Assembly: GCA_017480225.1 (NCBI GenBank) | Contig: JAFVBB010000005.1 | Coordinates: forward strand, 1-64,000 | Reading direction: 5' to 3' | Origin: Bacteroidales bacterium | GTDB lineage: Bacteria > Bacteroidota > Bacteroidia > Bacteroidales > P3 | DNA length: 64,000 bases | Part shown: positions 1 to 9,201 of the stretch, in pieces | Position numbering within the stretch: the first letter of the stretch is position 1 | Layout: every line of letters starts with the position of its first letter | Position numbers and translations under genes: made by a program | The notes under the pieces: generated by a model | Database searches by the model: none | The model's input: only the letters and a program-made list of their open reading frames with translations | What the model was told of the DNA's origin: nothing

Positions 1-1420
1 GCTGCTGCAGGGCGACGCGGAGACGGAGCGGTATGCCGAGCTCCATACGGCCACGACCAATGCCGCGGGCCTGGTCACCCTTGCCGTGGGCGGGGGGCAG
101 CCACAGACGGACTGCACGATGGAGTGCGTGGACTGGGGCGGTGCCCCGGTGTTCCTGCGCACGGAGGTGGACCCCGCTGGGGGCAGCGACTACACGCTCA
201 CCACCACGCAGCAGCTGCTGTTGGTGCCTTACGCCCTCTTCGCCGCCAACGGGCTGATGCCCGGGGACATGGAGAGGATCGACGGCCTGGTGTCGGAGCT
301 TGGGCAGATGTGGGCCACGGTGACGGCCGAGCTTGACGGCAAGGCCTCTGCCGGCGACCTGGGGCAGCTGCTGGAGGCGCTTGACAGCATGGCCGCCGCC
401 ATGGCCGTGCTGGAGTCGAGGGCCGACAGCCTCAGGGCGATGGTGGAGGAGCTGCACAAGGAGAGCATGGCGGGCATAGAGGCCAACGCCGAGGCGATTG
501 AGGCGCTGGCGAAGAAAGCGGACAGCCTGCACGCTGCAAGCATGGCAGGCATAGAGGCCAACGCCGGCGGCATAGGGGAGCAGGCCGGTGCGGCAGAGGC
601 GCTGGCGGCCAGGATGGACAGCCTGCAGGCGGCCTGCGCGGACGGCATGGAGGCGCTGCGCATGGAGAACGACAGCCTGCGCGAGGAGAACGCGATGCTC
701 AAGGCCGGGATGACGGCCATGGAGGACAGGATGCGGCACTACGTGGACAGCGCGATAGCCGCGGCCGTGAAAAGCTGCTGCAAGGCTGACACGGTGGCTG
801 TGGAGCCCGCCCCCGACACAACGGAGGTCGCGGTGGGGTGGGTCGACCTCGGCCTGCCCAGCGGCCTGCTCTGGGCCACGTGCAACGTGGGCGCCTCCAC
901 TCCCGGAGAATACGGAGACCGCTATGCTTGGGGTGAGACCGAACCGAAGAGCACGTATAACTGGGGCAGCTACAAGTATTGCACTGGCAGCGACAAAGAG
1001 CTGACCAAGTATTGCAACAACAGCAGCTACGGCAATGACAGCTATACCGACACCCTAACTGTGCTGGAGGCAGTGGACGATGCTGCGACGCAGACGATGG
1101 GCAATGGGGCTCGTATTCCCAGCATGGATGAGTGGCAAGAGCTGTTTGACAACACCACAATGGAATGGACTGCTGTGGATGGGGTGGACGGCTGCTTGTT
1201 CACTGCCACCAACGGTAAGTCCGTATTCTTCCCGGCCGCAGGCTTCATTTCGGGCAGTTATGTTGGCAATGACGGCTACTACTGCAACTATTGGTCGTCC
1301 AAGCTCAATGAGAACAATCCGAGAGAAGTGAGGTATTTCTACTTCTACTATGGTGGCAAGTACGAAAGCAGTGCCAACCGAAGCAGCGGATTGTCGGTGC
1401 GTGCGGTGCGCGCGAAGTAG
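1..1420 (+). CDS. Coiled-coil surface protein with C-terminal Fib_succ_major-like domain (5' end outside window)
   Basis: The reading frame is open from base 2 through the window edge, so the gene starts upstream; the GTG at 86 is internal. The first visible part (about 90 residues) resembles the N-terminal beta domain of Bacteroidota tail-fibre-like proteins and ends in LLLVPYALFAANG. A long Ala/Glu-rich coiled coil follows (about bases 270-770), with a repeated MAGIEANA motif and a CC pair at its end. From about base 835 comes a globular domain (VDLGLPSGLLWATCNVGAS, YAWGETEP, NYWSSK, SGLSVRAVRAK) typical of the Fibrobacter succinogenes major paralogous domain family common in gut Bacteroidales. 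This suggests a trimeric or fibrous exported protein; no enzymatic role is visible. It ends before a strong terminator. Family assignment is from memory of motifs; function is unknown. Confidence 0.75.
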   Translation, partial: LLQGDAETERYAELHTATTNAAGLVTLAVGGGQPQTDCTMECVDWGGAPVFLRTEVDPAGGSDYTLTTTQQLLLVPYALFAANGLMPGDMERIDGLVSELGQMWATVTAELDGKASAGDLGQLLEALDSMAAAMAVLESRADSLRAMVEELHKESMAGIEANAEAIEALAKKADSLHAASMAGIEANAGGIGEQAGAAEALAARMDSLQAACADGMEALRMENDSLREENAMLKAGMTAMEDRMRHYVDSAIAAAVKSCCKADTVAVEPAPDTTEVAVGWVDLGLPSGLLWATCNVGASTPGEYGDRYAWGETEPKSTYNWGSYKYCTGSDKELTKYCNNSSYGNDSYTDTLTVLEAVDDAATQTMGNGARIPSMDEWQELFDNTTMEWTAVDGVDGCLFTATNGKSVFFPAAGFISGSYVGNDGYYCNYWSSKLNENNPREVRYFYFYYGGKYESSANRSSGLSVRAVRAK

Positions 1421-1441
1421 GACAAAACAGTGAATAATAAA

Positions 1442-1478
1442 AGAGCATCCCGAAAAACGGGATGCTCTCTTTTTTTTC
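1442..1478. terminator. Bidirectional rho-independent terminator
   Basis: A perfect 11-bp stem (AGAGCATCCCG / CGGGATGCTCT) with an AAAAA loop is followed on the plus strand by a run of T. On the minus strand it is followed by TTTTATTATT. It sits between convergent genes ending at 1420 (+) and 1502 (-) and can serve both. Confidence 0.9.
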
Positions 1479-1501
1479 GCGTGCACTGCTCCGGGCGGCA
1501 A

Positions 1502-2860
1502 TCAGAACTGAACCTTTGTAATTTGGCCGCTCTCGATGACGAAGCGGCGGGTTGTCACTGCAGAGTAGGCCGTAGTTCCTTGTCGGCGGAGGACGACCTC
1601 GTATTCTCCCGGTTGCAGTGACAGCCTCTCGGCGGCGGTGCTTGGATTAAGGTCGGCGACAAATTCAGACTTGCCTTCGCGCAGGCGAAAGATGGTGCCA
1701 GTAGTGATGCCGCGAGGCTTGCCCAGTGTGAGTTGTCCGGGACTTGGCACGGACAGTTCGGTGAGGTTGCCCCCGCTCACCTCGACGCCGCGCAACAGTA
1801 CAGGAGGCAGTGTCTGAACCTCGACGTCGTAGCGCCCCTCGAGGTAGTTGCCAGTTTCACCCACTTGCTGCGCTGCCACCCGCTCGCAGGAGGCTGACCG
1901 TCGCACAATGGCCGTCGGGGTGGGGGAGAGGGCCTGCTGCCGGCCGCCATTGAAGACCACCCTCAATGAGCCCTGTGCGGCTGTAACGTCGAACTGGCTG
2001 CATTCGTCGGGATTGAAGCGCAGCCCATGCAAACGCAACGGTGGGTGAGTGAAGAGGGTGAGGTCGTAGGAGGTCAATGGGTCGAGCATCAGGGTGTCGG
2101 GCAGAAGGTCTGGCCCTAAGCTGTAGAGGGTGCTCATTTTGTCAACCCCGGTGCGACTGTCGCAGAACGATGCAGCCAGCTCGGTCTCGAACAGCTCGCC
2201 CTCGGCGTCGACAACACGCATTACCACGCGAGCCGTGCGCCCGGCGAGGTTGAAGATGTCGTGCAGCGTGCGCGAGAATTGCTCCTCGTTGTGTACCGGC
2301 ATGTAGGCTTCGGTGCAAACACCGTCGGAGAATGCACCACCGGCAATGCCCACCACAAAGGTCTGTACCACCACACCGCTCAACTGCACCTGTCGAGCCA
2401 CCTCGCACAGCTCGTTGTCGCGGTTGTCCATACCGTCTGTTACAATAAGGATGATGTTGCGGCCTGTGCCTGTGGCGGGGAAGTCGCCCACGGCATCGGT
2501 GAGGGCAGCCTCGACGGTGCATCCGCCGTTTGGCACGAGAGTCTTGATCTTGCTTTGCAGGCTGTAAATGTTGTCGTCGGCGAATGGCACTTCGAGACGC
2601 GTGCCGAAGCGGTTGCGGTTCAAGTGTCCGAATACGCGCAGTGCAATATCGACGTCGTGCTGGCGTGCCACGGAGTCGATGAATGACAGCAGCACCTGCT
2701 GCGTGACTTTTATCTTACTGGCCGACTGCCAGTGCTCCCACATAGAGGCCGAGCAGTCGAGAACCAGCAGCAGGCGGGTCTGCTCATTTGCTGCGGGCTG
2801 GGCATGGCAGGCGGCGCCAAGAGCCAGCGTGAGCAGCAGGGCAGTCATGACTTTGCGCAT
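1502..2860 (-). CDS. Exported von Willebrand factor A (VWA) domain protein
   Basis: This 452-residue protein has an N-terminal signal peptide (MRKVMTALLLTLALGAACHA) and a VWA domain from about residue 30 to 210. The MIDAS metal site is visible as D35-C-S37-A-S39 (DxSxS), with a later TDGMDN segment. The C-terminal half is beta-rich, contains short PEGA-like stretches (QPGEYEVVLRRQG) and probably binds or presents a ligand. The protein is exported, probably periplasmic or outer-membrane associated. It is the last gene of a minus-strand run gap-fabG-BtuF-like-VWA, starting 2 bases after the previous stop. VWA proteins usually mediate metal-dependent protein-protein contacts; the partner here is unknown. 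Confidence 0.75.
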   Translation of the reverse strand: MRKVMTALLLTLALGAACHAQPAANEQTRLLLVLDCSASMWEHWQSASKIKVTQQVLLSFIDSVARQHDVDIALRVFGHLNRNRFGTRLEVPFADDNIYSLQSKIKTLVPNGGCTVEAALTDAVGDFPATGTGRNIILIVTDGMDNRDNELCEVARQVQLSGVVVQTFVVGIAGGAFSDGVCTEAYMPVHNEEQFSRTLHDIFNLAGRTARVVMRVVDAEGELFETELAASFCDSRTGVDKMSTLYSLGPDLLPDTLMLDPLTSYDLTLFTHPPLRLHGLRFNPDECSQFDVTAAQGSLRVVFNGGRQQALSPTPTAIVRRSASCERVAAQQVGETGNYLEGRYDVEVQTLPPVLLRGVEVSGGNLTELSVPSPGQLTLGKPRGITTGTIFRLREGKSEFVADLNPSTAAERLSLQPGEYEVVLRRQGTTAYSAVTTRRFVIESGQITKVQF

Positions 2861-2862
2861 GG

Positions 2863-3765
2863 TTACTCGTTGTTTTGCCGCTGGTGCATCCTGCCACGCA
2901 GGTAGAGCACGGCGTCGATGTTGCGCGGCACTTGAAGGTCGAGAGTGCCACTGCCAATGCCGATGACGCGGCCTTCACGCACGGCACCCAGACGGCTGTA
3001 TGGCTTTGTTGAGCAGAATGAGGCTGAATCCTCGCGGCGAACGATGATGTAGTCAGGGTTGGCGTCAACCAAAGCCTCCAGACTGTAGCTCCAGCCCTCT
3101 ACCCCTTCGGCAATGTTGCGCCCGCCAGCCATGCGGATAATGTCGTTGATGAAGGTATTTCCGCCTGCGGTGAAGTTGCCGCCAGGGCCGAACCCAACCA
3201 CGTAGTACACCGTCGGGGTATCGATTGCGAAAGCCTGGCTCTCGAGCAGCGCGGCCACTCTGGTGCGTAGCATTCTGTTGATCGAGTCGGCCTCATGCTC
3301 ACAGCCCACCAGCGACCCGATGGCGCTGATGTTGACATACAGGGCGTCAAAACGCGGCTTCTCAATGACGCAGACCATTGGGGTTCCCATGCGGTCCATC
3401 TGGTCGGCTGCTTTCCGGCTCACCATGGAGCCGCTGATCACCAGGTCTGGATCGCGCCCAAGTATCTGCTCGATGTTGAGGTTGCTGATGCCGCCAATTG
3501 ACGGTACGTCTGAGGCCTGCGGAGGGTAGAGGCAGAAGTCTGTCCGCCCCACCAGAAGACTGTCGGCACCCAGGGCATACATTATCTCGGTGACGGCGGG
3601 CGAGAGGCTCACCACTCGCTGTGGATTGGCTGGCACGGCCACGGTGCGGTTGTAGTCGTCGGTGAACTCGCGGCTGGCCGCGGTGCTTTCTTTCCGCCCG
3701 CCACACGCGCTGGCCAGCATGGCGGCCAGCAGCATGAGCATGACTGGGTGTGTCTTGTGGCTCAT
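2863..3765 (-). CDS. BtuF/FepB-like ABC-transporter substrate-binding lipoprotein
   Basis: This 300-residue protein starts with a lipoprotein signal (lipid-acceptor Cys probably C21, ASAC|GG). It then shows the TroA/BtuF-type bilobed fold signatures: DDYNRTVAVPANPQRVVSLSPAVTEIMYALG near the N-terminus, PDLVISG in the middle, and NTFINDIIRMAGGRNIA in the second lobe. Family knowledge says such proteins deliver cobalamin, haem or iron-siderophore to a BtuCD/FecCD-type permease. No permease or ATPase gene is adjacent, so it is either an orphan that works with a transporter elsewhere, or ligand-binding only. It lies 18 bases after fabG and just before the VWA gene in the same minus-strand operon. 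The ligand cannot be read from the sequence; cobalamin is a guess by similarity. Confidence 0.8.
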   Translation of the reverse strand: MSHKTHPVMLMLLAAMLASACGGRKESTAASREFTDDYNRTVAVPANPQRVVSLSPAVTEIMYALGADSLLVGRTDFCLYPPQASDVPSIGGISNLNIEQILGRDPDLVISGSMVSRKAADQMDRMGTPMVCVIEKPRFDALYVNISAIGSLVGCEHEADSINRMLRTRVAALLESQAFAIDTPTVYYVVGFGPGGNFTAGGNTFINDIIRMAGGRNIAEGVEGWSYSLEALVDANPDYIIVRREDSASFCSTKPYSRLGAVREGRVIGIGSGTLDLQVPRNIDAVLYLRGRMHQRQNNE

Positions 3766-3783
3766 TGTTGATGGTTTTGTTTG

Positions 3784-4530
3784 TCAGGCGTCCTCCATGC
3801 CGCCGCATAGGGGCATCACGACGCTTGTCATGTAGCTCGACAGGTCGCTGGCCAGGAACAGGCAGGCCTTGGCCACCTCGTCGGGTGTGCCTGCGCGGCG
3901 CATGGGTATGCGGCTGCACCAGGTGCCCATCAGCTCGCGTGGCACATTGGCAGTCATCTCTGTGGCTATGAAGCCTGGGCAGAGCACGTTGACGCGTATG
4001 CCACGCGCGGCGAACTCCTTGGCGCAGCTTTTGCTGAAGCCTATTATTGCAGCCTTCGACGCGGCATAGTTGGCCTGGTTGTAGTTGCCCGCTATTCCCA
4101 CCACCGAGCCGATGTTGACAATCGAGCCGTGGCCTTGGCGCCACATGTGGGGCTGCACCGCCTTGGTCATGCAGAAGACGGAGCCGAGGTTGGTGTGCAT
4201 CACGCTGTCCATCTGTTGCTGCGTCATTCGCTTGACGGCGGCGTCGGCAGTGATGCCTGCGTTGTTCACAAGCACGTCCACGCGGCCGAAGTCTGCCACC
4301 ACCTCTTTCACCAGTTGCTGGGCCTGTTCGTAGTCGGCTACATCCGCCGCGTAGCCTTTGGCTTTCACGCCCATCGCCCGCAGCTCCTGCTCAACGCGCT
4401 CCATCGCCTCTGAGCGGCTGCGGCCACAGAAAGCCACCTGACAGCCCTCGGCGGCAAAGCGCGTCGCAATAGAATGACCGATGCCACGTGTGGCACCGGT
4501 CACTATCGCTATCTTGTCCTTAAGAAGCAT
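3784..4530 (-). CDS. fabG: 3-oxoacyl-ACP reductase (SDR family)
   Basis: This 248-residue short-chain dehydrogenase catalyses NADPH-dependent reduction of 3-oxoacyl-ACP in type II fatty acid synthesis. Cofactor motif TGATRGIGHS is at residues 11-20, NNAG at 89-92, and the catalytic tetrad reads N114, S142, Y155, K159 (YAASK). The PGFIATEMT loop follows. Length matches FabG. It is three bases downstream of gap in the same transcript; the two steps are metabolically distant, so the pairing is probably co-expression of housekeeping genes. Another SDR specificity is possible but less likely, given the close match to FabG motifs. Confidence 0.9.
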   Translation of the reverse strand: MLLKDKIAIVTGATRGIGHSIATRFAAEGCQVAFCGRSRSEAMERVEQELRAMGVKAKGYAADVADYEQAQQLVKEVVADFGRVDVLVNNAGITADAAVKRMTQQQMDSVMHTNLGSVFCMTKAVQPHMWRQGHGSIVNIGSVVGIAGNYNQANYAASKAAIIGFSKSCAKEFAARGIRVNVLCPGFIATEMTANVPRELMGTWCSRIPMRRAGTPDEVAKACLFLASDLSSYMTSVVMPLCGGMEDA

Positions 4531-4533
4531 CGG

Positions 4534-5637
<1,104 letters not shown>

Positions 5638-5640
5638 TCA

Positions 5641-7008
5641 TCATTTAACATTCTCCTGCCCGGCAAAGTACTTGTAGAACAGCGGTATGGTCTCTATGCC
5701 GCGGAAGAACTGCTCCAGCGGGTAATTCTCGTTGGGGGCGTGTATGTCGTCTGTGGCCAAACCAAAGCCCATGAGGATGCTTTTCAGCCCCAGTATTTTC
5801 TCGAAACCGGCCACGATGGGTATCGAGCCGCCGCTGCGGGTTGGTATCGGGCGACGTCCGTACACTTCCTGCATGGCCTGCTCGGCCGCGCGGTAGGCTT
5901 TCAGCTCAAGCGGCGCCACGTAGGCCGCGCCGCCGTGGCAGGGCGTCACCTTCACGCTGACGCACGCAGGGGCGGCCCCCTCGAAGTACTCCTTGAACAT
6001 GCGGCTCACCTTCTCGAAGTCCTGGTTGGCCACCAGCCTGGTGCTTATCTTGGCATAGGCCTTCGAGGGAAGCACCGTCTTGGTCCCCTCGCCGGTGTGC
6101 CCGCCCCAGATGCCGCACACGTCGAGGCAGGGGCGTATGCCTGTGCGCTCCTTCGTGGAGTATCCGCGCTCGCCCAGCAGCTCCTTCACCCCAAGCTCGC
6201 GCTTGTAGGCCTCTTCGTCGAAGGGCGCCTGCGCCATCAGCGCGCGCTCCTCGTCGCCAAGCACCAGCACGTCGTCGTAGAAGCCGGGTATGGTGATGTG
6301 GCCGTCAGCGTCGTGCAGCCCGGCTATCATCTTGCACAGAACGTTGATGGGGTTCGCCACCGCGCCCCCGTAGATGCCGCTGTGCAGGTCATGGTCGGGA
6401 CCTGTGACCTCGACCTCCCAGTAGCACAGACCACGCAGCCCGCTGGTGATGCTCGGCACGTCGGGTGCTATCATCGATGTGTCGCTGACCAGTATCACGT
6501 CGGCCTTGAGCATCTCCTTGTTGCGCTCGCAGAAGCCGTAGAGCGAGCCGCTTCCAATCTCCTCCTCACCCTCGAGCATGAACTTCACGTTGCAGGGCAG
6601 CTGGCCGGTGCGCACCATCCACTCGAAGGCCTTGGCGTGCATGAAGCTCTGCCCTTTGTCGTCGTCGGCGCCGCGAGCCCATATGCGTCCGTCCTTCACC
6701 ACCGGCTCGAAAGGCTCGGTGCGCCACAGCCCGAGCGGCTCCACCGGCATCACATCGTAGTGTCCGTATACCAGCACCGTGGGCTTGGACGGGTCTGTCA
6801 TCTTCTCGGCAAAGACCACTGGGTTGCCGTCGGTGGGGCACACCTCGGCGCGGTCGGCTCCGGCCTCGAGCAGCAGCTCGCGCCAGCGCTCGGCGCAGCG
6901 CACCATGTCTGGCTTGTGCTCCTGCTCGCTGCTTATTGAGGGAATGCGGATGAGCGAGAATAGCTCCTCCAGAAAGCGATCCTTGTTCTGTTCTATGTAT
7001 TGCTTCAT
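5641..7008 (-). CDS. M20 family metallo-dipeptidase
   Basis: This 455-residue dizinc peptidase is cytosolic (no signal peptide). Start ATG at 7006-7008 (MKQYIEQNKDRF) is preferred over an upstream in-frame codon at 7065, because the latter lies inside or upstream of the promoter and codes a non-conserved leader. Metal-ligand motifs are visible: YGHYDVMP (H83, D85), ARGADDDKGQ (bridging Asp near 115), EGEEEIGS (catalytic/ligand Glu pair near 148-149) and a Gly-rich GGSIPIV near the C-terminus. The family cleaves dipeptides and some short peptides; exact substrate is not visible. It appears monocistronic, transcribed from its own promoter at about 7043. Confidence 0.88.
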   Translation of the reverse strand: MKQYIEQNKDRFLEELFSLIRIPSISSEQEHKPDMVRCAERWRELLLEAGADRAEVCPTDGNPVVFAEKMTDPSKPTVLVYGHYDVMPVEPLGLWRTEPFEPVVKDGRIWARGADDDKGQSFMHAKAFEWMVRTGQLPCNVKFMLEGEEEIGSGSLYGFCERNKEMLKADVILVSDTSMIAPDVPSITSGLRGLCYWEVEVTGPDHDLHSGIYGGAVANPINVLCKMIAGLHDADGHITIPGFYDDVLVLGDEERALMAQAPFDEEAYKRELGVKELLGERGYSTKERTGIRPCLDVCGIWGGHTGEGTKTVLPSKAYAKISTRLVANQDFEKVSRMFKEYFEGAAPACVSVKVTPCHGGAAYVAPLELKAYRAAEQAMQEVYGRRPIPTRSGGSIPIVAGFEKILGLKSILMGFGLATDDIHAPNENYPLEQFFRGIETIPLFYKYFAGQENVK

Positions 7009-7042
7009 TGCTGTTGGTTTTTGTGGGGGTGTAATCAAAGTG

Positions 7043-7050
7043 CAAATATA
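7043..7050 (-). promoter_or_regulatory. -7 element (TAnnTTTG) for the M20 dipeptidase gene
   Basis: The minus strand reads TATATTTG, 34 bases before the ATG at 7008. No clean -33 TTTG lies at the best spacing, so this is a moderate call. Confidence 0.5.
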
Positions 7051-7190
7051 CAAAAAAAAACGCAAATCGCGGCCACAAAAGTGCGCCTTGCCGCTATTGT
7101 TGCTGATAACCAGTGTCTAACCTTATGCTGAAGGCCAGCATGAGGGCTGTGGCCTTGCAAATGCGTCCAACCCATGGCAGGCTGCTGAAG

Positions 7191-7315
7191 CCGTATAAAC
7201 ACCGTCTGTTCTTCGATTGTTCTCCGATTGTTCTTCGATTGTTCTTCGATATTAAATCGAAGAACAATCGAAGAACAATCGGAGAACAATCGAAGAACAG
7301 ACGGTCCTGGCACGG
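7191..7315. repeat. Hairpin element, copy 1 (perfect 50-bp arms)
   Basis: The core 7201-7305 is an inverted repeat with two 50-base arms that pair perfectly around the 5-base loop ATTAA. Each arm is ACCGTCTG plus 11-bp modules TTCTTCGATTG, TTCTCCGATTG, TTCTTCGATTG and a 9-base partial module. Semi-conserved 10-bp flanks (CCGTATAAAC left; CCTGGCACGG right) extend it to 125 bp. It sits in the 527-base gap 7009-7535, between two minus-strand genes, upstream of the dipeptidase promoter. Apart from the promoter and the terminator at 7478 I see nothing else in that gap. Short ORFs across it are artefacts of the repeat. Confidence 0.95.
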
Positions 7316-7477
7316 CGGCATTGCGTCGTCGTGCATGCTGAAATGCCGTGCCGCCATGCCGTCTGCAGTCCAGTGCGCGGAGCACAGTTCCGGTATTCTG
7401 TTCTGCTTTTCAGTCAGATCAGCTGCCGGCAGTCTTCCCGCTCACGCCCTTGTGGCAGGCCGTGCCGTCGTGTGGGC

Positions 7478-7516
7478 AAAAAGAAAAGGGCGATCCGTCC
7501 GGGTCGCCCTTTTTCT
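7478..7516 (-). terminator. Rho-independent terminator of the exbB-exbD operon
   Basis: On the minus strand a GGGCGA / TCGCCC stem is followed by TTTTCTTTTT. It lies about 20 bases after the last exbD stop. Confidence 0.8.
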
Positions 7517-7535
7517 GTGGTCAGAGTCAATGCCG

Positions 7536-8006
7536 CTACTTGCGTGTGCCTTTGCTGGCATTGTAGAAGATACGGAGTGCGCCCGCCTTGCGGAGCTCTT
7601 GCTTGATGTCGCTGATCATACCCATGCGCACCTGCTTGTCGGCCTTGATGGCCGTGGTGATGTCGGGGCGGTCGGCTTCGGGACGCGCGGTGCGTTCCAG
7701 CTCGACGAAGGTGATGATGTCGCTCAATTCGGCAATCTGGTCGTTCAACTGGATGCGGGGCTCGGTGCCGTACTTCTGCTGCTGGTCGGCAAAGGGTACA
7801 CCGACGTTGATGTAGCTCACCAAGCTTTTCTTTTCCAGTTTGACGACCTCCGACCCTTGCGGCGGGATGATCTTCACGTAGAGCGTGCTCTCGCGCATGG
7901 TGGTGATGACCATGAAGAAGAACAGCAGCATGAAGATGATGTCGCTCATGGAACCCATGTTGAGCGCTGGGGTTTCCTTTGCTTTTTTGCCTGTAAAACG
8001 TGCCAT
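7536..8006 (-). CDS. ExbD/TolR family biopolymer transport protein (second ExbD)
   Basis: This 156-residue inner-membrane protein has a short cytosolic N-terminus, one TM helix (about residues 22-37, SDIIFMLLFFFMVITT) and a periplasmic domain. Asp22 at the start of the helix occupies the position of the conserved proton-path Asp of ExbD. It works with ExbB to power TonB. It is the last gene of the four-gene cluster (exbB, 4-TM protein, exbD, exbD), 3 bases after the previous stop. Two ExbD paralogues in tandem are a common Bacteroidota arrangement and may form a heteromeric stator. Confidence 0.88.
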   Translation of the reverse strand: MARFTGKKAKETPALNMGSMSDIIFMLLFFFMVITTMRESTLYVKIIPPQGSEVVKLEKKSLVSYINVGVPFADQQQKYGTEPRIQLNDQIAELSDIITFVELERTARPEADRPDITTAIKADKQVRMGMISDIKQELRKAGALRIFYNASKGTRK

Positions 8007-8009
8007 AGC

Positions 8010-8579
8010 TTACTTTGCTCCTATCTTAGTGGGTTCTGCCTCGGAGATGGCCACCGGAATTGCCATCTCGATGGCCTTGTGCTGTTCCTTGTTGAGGTCG
8101 GAATAGTGCTTGCCAAAGCGTGTGGTGGCCAACTCGTCGCGCATCTCGTTGATTGCGGCGGTCAACTCGTTCTGCACTTGCAGGTACATGTCGTAGGATG
8201 TGCCGCGGTCGTTGCGGAGCGAGATGACGCCTTTGGAGACTTCATACATGCCCAGTCCGGGAATGTCGACCGGCGTCTTCTCGGGCAGGTTGGGCAGGTT
8301 GTCGGGGTTGCCGAGGAACTCCTTGACACGATCCTTCAAGTCGCTGATGCGGCCATACTCGTTGTTGTAGAGCAGGCGGTCGTCCTTGTTGACGAGCACA
8401 GTGAAGATGTTGCGGTGCTTAACATACGGCGGATCCACGTTGTCTGGCAGCGGAGGCGGCAGACGGCGCGCTATGCCCATGTCCGTGTTGATGTTGCTGA
8501 CCATCAAGAAGAATGCCAGCAGCAGGAACGATATGTCGGACATTGAGCTTGTGTTTAGTCCGGGAGTTTTTCTTGCCAT
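8010..8579 (-). CDS. ExbD/TolR family biopolymer transport protein (first ExbD)
   Basis: This 189-residue protein begins MARKTPGLNTSSMSDISFLL, with one TM helix at about residues 16-30 carrying Asp15 at the membrane edge, then a periplasmic domain of about 150 residues. It shares the N-terminal pattern (MAR..., MSDI, short helix) with the following ExbD, but the periplasmic parts differ, which suggests different contacts. It lies 6 bases downstream of the 4-TM gene in the exbB operon. Confidence 0.88.
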   Translation of the reverse strand: MARKTPGLNTSSMSDISFLLLAFFLMVSNINTDMGIARRLPPPLPDNVDPPYVKHRNIFTVLVNKDDRLLYNNEYGRISDLKDRVKEFLGNPDNLPNLPEKTPVDIPGLGMYEVSKGVISLRNDRGTSYDMYLQVQNELTAAINEMRDELATTRFGKHYSDLNKEQHKAIEMAIPVAISEAEPTKIGAK

Positions 8580-8585
8580 AGCCGT

Positions 8586-9116
8586 TTATTTTTTAGTCAT
8601 TTTGGCTATCTCGGTGTACACAATAGCCACTGCGGCGCCAATCACGAGGATGTACACCATCCAGCAGGCGGCTCCGATGAGCTTCGATGTGCTTTCCGAG
8701 ATGTTGTTCTTCTCCATGAGGGCGGGCGTGACGTCGTTGCCTTTGGAAAGCATGTAGCTGACCAGACAGACAACCACCACAATGCCTATGAGGAGGAAGA
8801 ACTTGGCGGCATAACTCATGCCGTTGCGTGTGCCGTTCTGCTGGTTCAGGCGGCGCACCTCTTTGTCCTCTTTGAAACTGTTCGCTATGCGTACAAGGAG
8901 GAATATGAGCATGGCAGCCACGGAGGCCACCACCAAGCAGACCAAAATCCAATATGTGGCGTCGAACAGGCCGTTGGAGCGCACCGCTGCCAGTTCCTTC
9001 ACTTTGCCGTTGCGCATGGCGAAGAAAATTGCCAGCACTGTGCAGAGCACTGCGATGCAGAGGCCAACCCACGTGATGACTTTGTCTGTCTTGAGCAGTT
9101 TTTCGTTTCTATCCAT
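8586..9116 (-). CDS. Four-TM membrane protein of the ExbB-ExbD cluster, function unknown
   Basis: This 176-residue protein shows four predicted membrane segments at about residues 14-32, 53-75, 105-125 and 146-170, separated by a basic cytosolic loop (FKEDKEVRRLNQQN) and a short periplasmic loop. It has no domain that I can name. It lies between exbB and the first exbD. My recollection is that similar genes recur at this position in other Bacteroidales, so it is probably an accessory subunit of the TonB-energising complex; that role is inferred from context only. Confidence 0.7.
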   Translation of the reverse strand: MDRNEKLLKTDKVITWVGLCIAVLCTVLAIFFAMRNGKVKELAAVRSNGLFDATYWILVCLVVASVAAMLIFLLVRIANSFKEDKEVRRLNQQNGTRNGMSYAAKFFLLIGIVVVVCLVSYMLSKGNDVTPALMEKNNISESTSKLIGAACWMVYILVIGAAVAIVYTEIAKMTKK

Positions 9117-9201
9117 TGCTTGGTTTCTTTTGTTTTTTGTGTTGTGTGTTTACTGTTCCGGGTGCGTGCATGGCACGCCCACGGCAAAGAAACCTGATGG
9201 C

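Noticed and set aside
86-88. GTG as the start of the first gene
   Set aside because: The same frame is open to the window edge and encodes a typical tail-fibre N-terminal domain, so the true start is upstream.
7191-7315. Hairpin elements as CRISPR arrays
   Set aside because: The repeated units are 11 bp and adjacent with no unique spacers, and no cas genes are present.
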